64,000 nucleotides of DNA. Origin: Corallium rubrum. Lineage: Eukaryota; Cnidaria; Anthozoa; Scleralcyonacea; Coralliidae. The stretch lies in contig OZ035998.1 in NCBI GenBank assembly GCA_964035015.1, positions 36,708,128 to 36,772,127 of the forward strand. Direction: 5' to 3'. This document shows, in pieces, positions 1-11,600 of this stretch. The position numbers and the translations under genes are program-made. The stretch's first letter is position 1; the number at the start of each line of letters is the position of its first letter. A model generated the notes under the pieces. The model searched no databases. It saw only the letters and a program-made list of their open reading frames with translations, and was not told the origin of the DNA.

Positions 1-232
1 GTTCTCCCTAGAGGTCCAGTAAGGGCCATCCCTCATTGGTCCAGTGTTTCTACAGGAGGAAACCGGAGTACCCGGAGGAAACTTGCGATGTTTGGTAGAG
101 TCAAACTGGAAGCACTCTTGTCACATGCGGCCAAAGTGAAATTTTAATCAGATAACTGCTGAGAACAGGAATTGAACCCGGGTCGCAGAGGTAAAAGGCA
201 CGTGTGCTAACCTCTGTGCCACCAACACCCCA
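1..232 (-). mobile_element. tRNA-derived SINE, copy 1
   Basis: Read on the - strand, the right end begins with a tRNA-like head: a box A-like TGGCACAGAGGTTAGC near 225-205 and a box B-like GGGTTCAATTCC near 180-165. A body follows that holds two GGAGGAAAC..GAGTACCCGG blocks. A second copy about 80-90% alike by eye lies at 47555-47778 in the same orientation, which shows that it is dispersed. The left end is cut by the window edge. The head is too degenerate for a working tRNA gene. Confidence 0.7.
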
Positions 233-530
233 TTTATATCTATATATTTATCTGTTGCAAGTTTGTAAAATTCTAAAAATTGGGGAGAAAACAAATTACT
301 GTCTTACTGCCTAGAAAGATCCTGTGTAAGGCCATATGCATCAATGTCATGTCTAGCTATAATTAGGGTTAGGATTGTGAGGATTCAAGACATGATGTCA
401 TGAATCAACAACGAGTTATACATGTTTATTGACTGCTGACGAAAAACGTTTGATGCTCACTCTCGATTTTTGTCTGAGATATGACAAACCCTCTTTGCCA
501 GCGGACTTACTTTTTTTGTTGGCGTTATAG

Positions 531-796
531 GTGGACTGTACGACAGACAACGACTGTGTTTTAAACCGCTGTCCAATACGTCTATCGTGGGCGCTGCTGT
601 TCCTTCTGGCTGTCCTGGCATTGGTGGGGGAGTGACCAATTTCCCGATATCTCCTCGTCTTGCGAGCATTATGATTGTTTTGTCCTTTTTCCCAGTTTCT
701 GGTGCAACGCTGCAATCTATTTACCGCACGTTGTTCCAGACATGGTTGGAAGACTTCCCAGCCTATTCACTCACTCATCATCACCAATTGGCTAAG
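531..796 (+). CDS. Dynein exon: end of AAA3 large domain
   Basis: The acceptor is ggcgttatag before 531 and the donor gtaagg at 797. It enters with two bases of a codon and ends in phase 0. It reads GLYDRQRLCF..VGAAVPSGCPGIGGG..ISPRL and ends HHQLAK, the dynein block usually seen as G.YDR..VAAMGPPGGGRN..SPR. Here GGG is followed by VTN, so the usual arginine is absent. This is the first exon of the gene in the window. Confidence 0.88.
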
Positions 797-2556
797 GTAA
801 GGCTTTTGGAAAGAGACCCTTTTAATATACTGTACATACTGGAGCACAGAACTTTCTACGCACTAAAGGAGGCATATTACATTTTCACCAGTGAGAAAAT
901 GTTGTATGGACGTTTAATTTACGCCAACGGAAAACAGGGCGGCTGTACATTTAATGACAATGCTTTGCGTTGGCACATGGTAAATAGCAATCTTGTCGAG
1001 TTGATATTCTGTCAATTACGATATATTCTGATATTACGTCAGCAGCCGTCCGAGCGATACAAATGCCCAAATATCAGACATCAGCTTCGGTAAAATTCTT
1101 TAAAATTTTGTGCATAAAGAAATAAGAAAAACTTAAACAACATGCTTAGTTTCTTAAAAATATCATAAGACAGAACTTTTTTAATCCATTAAGTTTATAG
1201 GGAAAAATTTGTCTTGATGACTTTCCCTAATATTTTGCTGTAGTGTTCTATGTGGAAAAACTGACCAGATGACAATTTTTAGGAATTTTGACCGAAGAAA
1301 ACTGGAGAAATGCGTCTAAAAAGACAAAAACCGTGAAAATTTGACAAAGTTCAAACGCCATTATTACCATAGTAACAGCAGATATTAGCACTATTCAACA
1401 AATACTTCATAAGTGTGGTTCTCCTGCTGCACTTCAGTACACAAAGTAATTATGTAATAGTTATTTTAAAGACAGCAATAACCATAGACAATGAACGTAA
1501 CAAGCTAGCCATGAAAAAATGGAAATCTAGGGAGCTAGCTTAAGTGCTGGCGACTCACGCTGATATGTACGTGTGTATGTAGGTGTGTGTCCAAGTGCGT
1601 GCTCGTGTATTTTTCATGTACGTGTCTGTATGCGCGCGTGCGTGTACGTTTTCGTGTGCGTGTCTGTATTTGCGTGCGTGTATTATGTGCATAAATGTAA
1701 ATTTGTATAAATCAGCGTTTTGTCAACATTATACGAATATTATTGATTGTACTCTCAGGTGATATCAAGTTCAACAATAAACCTGTTTGAAACGATTTCC
1801 GAAGATCTTCGTCCTACTCCTGTCCATCCACACTACATCTTCACTCATCACGATGTTGCGCGCGTCTTGCAAGGCATGATGCTCTTCTCGTCACGAACTA
1901 AGCGTCGATCAGGTCCAAAAGTGCGCCACAGAAGACGAGTGGCAGCCGAACAAGTGCAGAACACCAAGGATACGACTGTCCCTGATAATTCCCAAAGCCT
2001 TAGCTTCCATGACGTTGGAGCTAAGAGTGGACAAGAACAGAACGACCTTCATCAGGACAAAAGGTACGCTTGCAGTTCCATTTGGGGTTTTTTTTGCGTT
2101 GCATTGCGAATTATTAATATTTAATTGATTAATGCAAGTAAGGATGATTAGCCGTCAGTCCTTTTAATTTTCATTTCACTTTCTTTTTAATAGAGCTTTT
2201 ACGGTATTTCCAAGTTTTATTAGTCATGCCCACTCTCACATATTTTTAGCAACACTTGTTATTTTCGTTGTTCTTAGCTGGCCGATAGTTTCGCAGAAGG
2301 ATACGTTGGTTTCGATGAACTATAAGACGCCAACTGTACTTTCGCCAATGATTCGTGTACTTCTTCGTTTGTGGTGCCACGAGTGTACGCGAGTATTCTC
2401 CGACAGATTAATTGGTGAAGATAAATTGTGGTTTTCGTCGATGTTACATAAAACAGCGTTACAACAGTTCTGTGAAAGATCGTTGGGTTCTGATGAACAA
2501 GGTAAAAATTGTCATTATCGACCGTAATTATTAAATATTAATATTAAATACTAATA

Positions 2557-2643
<87 letters not shown>

Positions 2644-5600
2644 GTTATTATTATTATTATTATTATTAAATATTATTAACATATACTGTTGTTTCTTTTT
2701 TTATATATTTAAGGAGAGAATTGTATTTCAGGTTGCGTAACATACGCTTAAAACGGCATTCAACACACTAGAAATAATAATGTGTTACTCCGAGTGACAA
2801 ACCATCCGGTATGATTCGTCACTTGGAGTAACACATTATTATTCTCCAGTCTCCACCCGAGTTCACTGTCCCATAATAATTATTCGAAATCTTCATGTAT
2901 GAAGACTATTGTCTAGATATTGAAGAAACTAGTTTGTTTCGAAGTACAAATAGCCCAAGTACTATCATTCGACCTTCAGCTCCCAACTTGACCTGTAGCT
3001 CAGTTGGTAGAGCATCGGACTAGTAAACCGAAGCTCGTGGGTTCGAATCCCAGCCGGTCCAAGTAGAGTATTCTCTGCTTGTCCGGTATGGTTCGTCACT
3101 CGAAGTAACACAGTGAACTCCACCGGAGTTCACTGTCCCATTATACATTATTATAGGAAACATACAAGTTTCTAAATCTAAATGATAAATTTTAATCCGA
3201 TGCGATGTTTTATGTGAGGTTGCTTCAGATATCAATAAACTATGGTAATGTTGAAACTATTAATCCAAGCTCGGATCGTGATGCTATTTTACAAAAATGC
3301 TTCGAACCGATGGTAGGGTGTGGTTGTTTACATAAGTCATTCTCACTGGTTCTTGCCTGTAATATTCGTGCATAATCTGGGTCAGTAGTTGCCCACGGAT
3401 TTAACAAGCAGGGGACAGAAGTTTTTTATTTCAACTTCCGCCCATTGCTTAGTCCATTTGTTTGTCGATATGCTGGTCATTGGACCTTATGCATTATTGC
3501 AAAGCATGCTGGTAGTTTAGTTACACACAAAAAAAATTGGAAGATGGCGACCGCTCCCTTCGAATAAGGAGCCGTGAAGCATTTAGTTAAATTTGGAAAT
3601 GTGGAAGCGGTCGCCATCTTCCAAAATTTATTTGTGTGACTAAACTACCAGCATGCTTTGCGATAATGCAAGGTCCATTGGTTGGTCGGTGCATTGGTTG
3701 GTCCATTGTTTGGTCTATTTGTTGGCCGACTGGTTGGTTTATTGGGTTGGTCTATTAGTTGGTCCGTTGTTTGGTCTATTGTTTGGTTCATTGGTTGGTC
3801 TATTGGTTGGTCTATTGGTTGGTCCATGGTTGGTCTATTGGGTTTGGTCCATTGGTTGGTCTATTAGGTTGGTCTACTGGGTTGGTTCATTGGTTGGTCT
3901 ATTGGTTGGTCTATTGGGTTTGATTCATTGGTTGGTCTATTGGTTGGTCTATTGGTTGGTCTATTGGTTGGTCTTTTGGGTTTGGTTCATTGGTTGGTCT
4001 ATTGGTTGGTCTATTGGTTGATCTCTTGGGTTTGGTTCATTGGTTGGTCTATTGGTTGGTCTATTGGTTGATCTCTTGGGTTTGGTTCGTTGGTTGGTCT
4101 ATTGGTTGGTCTATTGGGTTTGGTTCATTGGTTGGTCTATTGGTTGGTCTATTGGTTGGTCTATTGGTTGATCTCTTGGGTTTGGTTCATTGGTTGGTCT
4201 ATTGGTTGATCTCTTGGGTTTGTTTCGTTGGTTGGTCTATTGGTTGGTCTATTGGTTGGTCTTTTGGTTGATCTCTTGGGTTTGGTTCGTTGGTTGGTCT
4301 ATTGGTTGGTCTATTGGTTGGTCTATTGGTTGATCTCTTGGGTTTGGTTCGTTGGTTGGTCTATTGGGTTTGGTTCATTCGTTGGTCTATTTGGGTTTGG
4401 TTCATTGGTTGGTGTATTGGTTGGTGTATTGGTTGGTCTATTAGGTTTGGTTCTTTCGTTGGTCTATTTGGGTTTGGTTCATTGTTTGGTCTATTTGGGT
4501 TTGGTTCATTGGTTGGTGTATTGGTTGGTCTATTGGGTTTGGTTCATTCGTTGGTCTATTTGGGTTTGGTTCATTGGTTGGTCTATTTGGGTTTGGTTCA
4601 TCGATTGGTCTATTGGTTGGTCTATTGATTGGTCTATTGGTTGGTCTATTGGGTTTGGTTCATTGGTTGGTCTATTTGGGTTTGGTTCATTGGTTGGTCT
4701 ATTGGTTGGTCTATTGGGTTTGGTTCATTGTTTGGTGTATTGGTTGGTCTATTGGTTGGTTCATTGGTTGGTCTATTTGGGTTTGGTTCGTTGGTTGGTG
4801 TATTGGTTGGTCTATTGGGTTTGGTTCATTCGTTGGTCTATTTGGGTTTGGTTCATTGGTTGGTCTATTTGGGTTTGGTTCATCGATTGGTCTATTGGTT
4901 GGTCTATTGGTTGGTCTATCGGTTGGTCTATTGGGTTTGGTTCATTGTTTGGTCTATTTGGGTTTGGTTCATTGGTTGGTCTATTTGGGTTTGGTTCATT
5001 GGTTGGTCTATTGGTTGGTCTATTGGGTTTGGTTCATTGTTTGGTGTATTGGTTGGTCTATTGGTTGGTTCATTGGTTGGTCTATTTGGGTGTGTTTCGT
5101 TGGTTGGTCTATTGGTTGGTCTATTGGTTGGTCTATTGGTTGATCTCTTGGGTTTGGTTCGTTGGTTGGTCTATTGGTTGGTCTATTGGTTGGTCTATTG
5201 GTTGATCTCTTGGGTTTGGTTCGTTGGTTGGTCTATTGGGTTTGGTTCATTCGTTGGTCTATTTGGGTTTGGTTCATTGGTTGGTGTATTGGTTGGTGTA
5301 TTGGTTGGTCTATTGGGTTTGGTTCTTTCGTTGGTCTATTTGGGTTTGGTTCATTGTTTGGTCTATTTGGGTTTGGTTCATTGGTTGGTGTATTGGTTGG
5401 TCTATTGGGTTTGGTTCATTCGTTGGTCTATTTGGGTTTGGTTCATTGGTTGGTCTATTTGGGTTTGGTTCATCGATTGGTCTATTGGTTGGTCTATTGA
5501 TTGGTCTATTGGTTGGTCTATTGGGTTTGGTTCATTGTTTGGTCTATTTGGGTTTGGTTCATTGGTTGGTCTATTGGTTGGTCTATTGGGTTTGGTTCAT

Positions 5601-8600
5601 TGTTTGGTGTATTGGTTGGTCTATTGGTTGGTTCATTGGTTGGTCTATTTGGGTTTGGTTCGTTGGTTGGTCTATTGGGTTTGGTTCATTGTTTGGTCTA
5701 TTGGTTGGTGTATTGGTTGATCTATTGGTTGGTCTATTGGGTTTGGTTCATTCGTTGGTCTATTGGTTTGGTTCATTGTTTGGTCTATTGGTTGGTCTAT
5801 TGGTTGGTCTATTTGTTGGTCTAGTGGTTGGTCCATTGGTTTTTCAGTTTGTTGGTTCATTGGTTGGTCTATTGGTTGGTCCATTGGTGGGTCTATTGGT
5901 TGGTCCATTGGTTGCTCTATTGGTTCGTCTATTGGTTGGTCCATTGGTGGGTCTATTGGTTGGTCCATTGGTTGATCTATTGGTTCGTCTATTGGTTGGT
6001 CCATTGGTGGGTCAAGTGGGTGGGTCTATTGGTTGATCCATTTGTTGGATCATTGGTTGGGTGGTTTGCTGGTCTATCGGTTGGTCTATTGTTTGGTTTA
6101 TTGGTTGGTCGTTGGTTCATTGAGTTAGTCATTGGTTGGTTTATTGAGTTTGTTCATTAGTTTGTCTATTGGTTGGTCTATCGGTTGGTCGATCGGTGGG
6201 TCAATTGGTTGGTCTATTGGTTGGTCTATTGGTGAGTCAATTGGTTGGTCTATTGGTTGGTTGGTCTAGTGGTTGGTTCATTGATTTGTCAATTTGTTGG
6301 TCCATTGGTTGGTCTATTGGTTGATCTATTGGTTGGTCTATTGGTTGGTCTAATGGTTGGTTCATTGGTTTGTCTATTTGTTGGTTCATTGGTTGGTCTA
6401 TTGGTTGGTCTATTGGTTGGTCAATTGGTTGGTCTAGTGGTTGGTTTATTGGTTTGTCAATTTGTTGGTCTATTGATTGATCTATTGGTTGGTTCATCGG
6501 TTGGTCTATTAGGTTGGTCTATATATTGGGGCTGGTCTATTGGTTAGTCCCTTGGTTGGTTCACTGAGTTGGTTCATTGAGTTGGTCTATTGGTTGGTCG
6601 ATTGGTTGGTCCATTGGGTTGGTTTATCATTTTTTAGTAAATTTACTAGTCCGTTGTCCAGTCGATCTGCTGTTCCACTGGCTGAACGGCTGGACATTCG
6701 TTTCAAAATCATTTAGTAAAACATCTTATACAAACTTGTTCTACTTTTTACCAGACAAAATTGTTAGCGTTAGAGACAAATTGCCTCCTGGAGAAACCAA
6801 GAGTCTTTTGGAAAGTCCGCTGGAAGAAGATGTATGCGATGACGAGGACATAGATTTGAAAGACGAAAAAGAATGTGGTCGAGATGAAAACACTTTACAC
6901 GATGATGTATCAGCATCAGAAGTAGAACAGAAGTCTAAGCTAGACGACTTAAGCAACGTGAAGACCGGGGAACTAATGGTCGGGGAAGGAGACAAAGAAA
7001 CGGATAAGCACGACAGTGTTGATCCCATCTCTTCCAACGATGTCTCACAGAGCTTTGACCAGAAACGTCACGTTGATTCCCGGATGTCGGATGATTCATC
7101 TGTCGATGAGCTAAAGTTTAATTCACAAGAAACGTCTATGCCTAGAACTGCACCTAGTAAACAAAGAGTAGTGACGTTTGAGGACATGAGTAGAGCGCAT
7201 GTTTACCGGGGTCCATTGATTTCGCCCAATCAACTAATGGAACCAGGCGAAGATCTGACTAAAATCATATTCTGTCGCCATTTTGTGTCCACGCCTCAGG
7301 AAAGTGGCCCAGAGCAGGATAAAGGTTACAACGAGTATTCCGTCGCAGTGTTGGCAGAAGGACTCAAACGATATCAAGTGTCGTATAATTTACAAGATGT
7401 TGATGTTCAACCGTTGGATTTAGTTTTCTTTGAACAAGCCATTCGTCATGCAGCTCGGCTTAGCCGTTGTCTGGTAAGAGAAGTATAACAGTCTTACAAA
7501 CTTTAAAAAACCCTCAGAGAATGGGGGAGGGGGGGGGGGGGGGGTGTGAACTTTACTTTACTTTAATAATTTTACAGCAGATAAAATAGAATGCTGAGGA
7601 AAAACCAAAAATAGGAGGGAACTTCCTTAACAAATGATTACTCACGTTTACTAGTTTGTTGGGGGTAGCGGTGGGGGTTGTTCTATATTTACCCAAGTTT
7701 TTTTCTCACTCAACTCATTTTCTTTCCACTCTTATTGGGTCTTTTTTCGTGCTGTTTTAATTTCCCATTCTTTTCAAAAGCGTTAATGTTCTCTGTATAT
7801 AGTCAGCGTAACAATATTGTATTATTTTTTTACAGTGTTTAGCAAGCGGGCACACACTGTTGCTATCAAAATCTGGTCATGGACGAAAGAGCCTTGTTTT
7901 TCTGGCATCCTTTGCCGCCAATTGTAAGGTATGGTGTGGGAACTTTTCAGGTTTTGATACAAGAAATATTGTGAAGTAAAACAATTTTAAATGTTAGTAA
8001 CTTAGGACCTAACGTTTTTTCGTTTGTTTTTGCTGTACAAGCTGTCGTAAGTTAAACTGAGCTCCAGACGGGATTCGAACCCACAACTTTCCGAATGCCA
8101 GCCGGACGCTCTCACCATTGAGCCACTGGAACTCAGATGGTAGACCGAGGTTGTTTTCGATATTTATTCCTGGGAATTTGTACAGCAAAAACAAACGAAA
8201 AAACTTTACCAACTTCAAGCTGAAAATACTAATAAGATACAACTTAGGACCTGTTATGTGATCCCAGTACACGTCCTGCCTACCGCAGGGGTCCCGGTTG
8301 AAGCATTGTTATTGTTATCGTCATCGTTATTTATTGTCGTCGTTGTTGCTGGTGGTGCATGTTGTTGTTGGTGTTGGTGGTGGTGGTGGTGGTGGTGGTG
8401 GTTGTGGTGTTGTTACTGCTGCTGTGGTTATTGTTGTTGTTGTTGTTGATGGTGGTGGTGTTGTTGGTGGTGGTGTTGTTATTGCTGTTGTTGTTTGTGG
8501 TGGTGGTTATTGCTGTTGTTGTTGTTGTTGTGGTGGTGGTGGTGGTGGTGGTGGTGGTGACGGTGGTTGTAGTTGTGGTCGTTCTCGTCGTCGTTATTTT

Positions 8601-11600
8601 AGTTATTATTATGCTTCAGCTCAAAACTACCTGGTTATACTGATTATGATGATTCACAATGCAACTGATTCACAATTGGTGAAGGAAAATTTCGAGTGTA
8701 GGATATATACAGGGGGTGGACAAAAAAAAGTGGCCATCATTGAAAGAATGATTAATGTGCGTTGTATAACTTTTATTAGAGTACAGAAAAATGTGTAAAG
8801 TTATGTATTCTTAGAATGCATGCGTCAAGATCTGCTCAAATATGATATCAAATTCTAATTTTATTCATTGATTTAAAAAATATATATTAATTTTTCATGA
8901 TTTTCAATCTTGTAACAAATGAAGCCGGAATCTTAGTTCGACTTATTCCAATTGGTCTTCAAAATTATTAATGGAGTTTGTATACTATGAAAGTGTTATA
9001 ACAACAAAATAGTTAGGTATTTTGTTGTCATTTCACTTGATTTCACGACAGCTTCACAGCGTGGCATGCTTTCAAAGTTAATGTATTTTTTTAAACCAAT
9101 GACAAAATTAGAACTGGATATCATATTTGAGCAGATATTGACGCATGGTTCTAAAATATATCACTTTACATTTTTCTCTTTTCTCGAATAATCATATTTT
9201 TAATGATGGTAACTTTTTTTTGTATAACCCCTAAGACCAAACCGGGACCAATTGCGAAAAATGCGACATCAAGGCCTTCCGGCTAGGAATTGCGCCCGCA
9301 ACCCTGCGACGCTATTGGTTCATTTTATTTTTAAGTTTCGAGCGTTCTTTTCGTTTTTGGAGTATGATTTTATCTTATACCTAGTGTTAACTTTTTCGTG
9401 TCGCTTCTTGGCCTTCTTGTTTACACCAGTTCGGCTTTTATTTGTCGTGTTTTTAGACAAACATCTTTAAAGAGAACCAGCAGTAATGTTCCAACACATT
9501 TTATTGTTCAGAATATTTGAATAAAGATACCCAGTTCTCTTTTATTTGGTTTCAAACCAACTCAGAAATTTTCCCGCCAAAACTTACAGGGCCGGGGAAA
9601 AAGCGTATTGACTGGTTGGTCAATATCGTATAAAATCCCGACCGCTCAGGAACCAACTAGCATGCATCGTTTTCCGTACGGACCGGAAAACAAACCCAGC
9701 CATATAATAAAATGTGGCATTGCCCGAAGTAGAATTGGGTATATTATACAGAACAAAAGAACAGCAATACATTTCTCCAGTTAATCTTCACATATGCTTT
9801 GAAGACCTATAAATATTCTTTTTTTCGTACCAAACAAGCTTTTGTTTATAGGATGCCGTGAAGAGATCAAAGGTCTAGCGGGCAACAATTGGAAACTTAT
9901 TGACCGAGCGGGCAACAATTGCGAACTTATTGCCTGCTCGGTATACATTGAAATTTAGCTAAGGTCATGTGACCACAAACCAACCAATGACAGTCATCGT
10001 TGCGTCCAGTGAAACTCTAGCTATATAACAATACAAGTAATATTTGGCATTTCATTCGAGTAAACTGGATGTACTAGGTAATTTTGGTGAAGGGAAATTT
10101 CGAGTGTAATACATTATAAGACCAAACCGGGATCAGTTGCGAAAAATTGAACATCGAGGTCTCTCAGCTAGGAATTGAACCCGCCACCCTGCGATGCTAG
10201 TGCAGTGCTTTGACCATTGAGCTACGGAAGCCGTTGCCAAGAGGTTGACCCCGAGTTCTGTATATGGGTCGCGGGTTCCATTCCTAGCCGGAAGGCTTTG
10301 ATGTTGCATTTTTCGCAACTGGTCCCAAAATTACCTTGATTCACAATTTACCTGCCAGGAGTTTGTTGACATTTCATTGAAATTTTGCAGTTGATAAAGT
10401 TTAGAAAGAACCGACGTGAAGACTCGCGCCAACGAATGAAAAGTGCAATCTACTTAGCTGGCCTACAGGGCAAACCTGTTGTTCTCTACATCCCGGAGAA
10501 CATTGATCACGATACTATGCAGGATGTCTGTTCGTTAATGAGTGAAGGTATACTATACCTGTTGTCCTTATAGGGATTATTCTAGATTTGATAGTTAGTT
10601 GTATAAATTACGTCACAGCATGAATATCTAATTATCGACGAAGCCGTATACGCTAGTCCAGATACGCAGTTCAACAGTTTGTGCGTCGACCAATCGTAAT
10701 TTAGGATTGTGGCGATTGATTTTCCGGGCGGAAAGTGTAAACGTAGGATAAAAATAAAAGCCCAGCAGGCCCCAGCTCAAGACTTTCTTTACAAATGCAT
10801 ATTATACACTTCATGTCTGCTCCCGAGGGAAACAGTTAGTTTTGTTTTTCCGAGAGTCTTGATATTTCCCGAGACGAAGTCGAGGGAAACATCGAGACTC
10901 GAGGGAAAACAAAACTAACTGTTTCCCGAGGGATCAGACGTTAAGTGTTTTGTTATATAGCTAGAGTTTCACTGAATAATTTCGACGTTTATCAAGGGAA
11001 AGTACACAAAAGACAAACTGAAAGACTTACCAAAACATTTCGCCTAGCTCCGTAATTTCACTTCAACCAAACAAATACGAGTCTCAGAACAAAAGAACAG
11101 CAATACATTTTTCCAGTTAATCTTCACACATGCTTTGAAGACCTATAAATATTTTTTTTTCGTACCAAACAAGCTTTTGTTTATAGGATGCCATGAAGAG
11201 TTCAAAGTTCTAGAGGGCAAGTGGGCAACAATTGAAAACTTATTGACCGAGCAGGCAATAAGTTCTCAATTATTGCCCGCTCGGTAGACATTGAAATTTA
11301 GCTAAGGTCATGTGATCACAAACCAACCAATAACAGTCATCGTTGTATCCAGTGAAACTCTAGCTATATAACAAACAGTATTAATAATGTTCTCGTATTG
11401 CCAGGTATATTTTCCAGCATTGTAGACTTCGCATACAGAATGTAGTGAAGGATGTATAAATGATTGGGACAGCAGAACAAAGGTGGCCCAACAAAGCACA
11501 TCAAATCGCCTCGGTCTCTTACCAATCAATCCCTCTTCCGTCTTTCATCAGTGTAGTTATAATTCTTTGGAATATTTGACAACGCGTACGGCGAAAAATG

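Noticed and set aside
2297-2501. Dynein exon starting at 2297 (acceptor TTTCGCAG)
   Set aside because: The phase of the preceding exon would give a stop; the acceptor at 2277 fits.
2989-3061. Functional tRNA (anticodon AGT)
   Set aside because: Acceptor and T stems have mismatches, and the unit continues into a SINE tail that is repeated nearby.
3653-6547. Long open frames of WLVY, GWSI, LVGL and DQPI repeats on both strands
   Set aside because: They arise from a 12-bp repeat without stops. Several frames are open at once, and no splice or start context is special.
8258-8798. Poly-V/G/C open frames near 8.3 kb
   Set aside because: Triplet repeat composition only.
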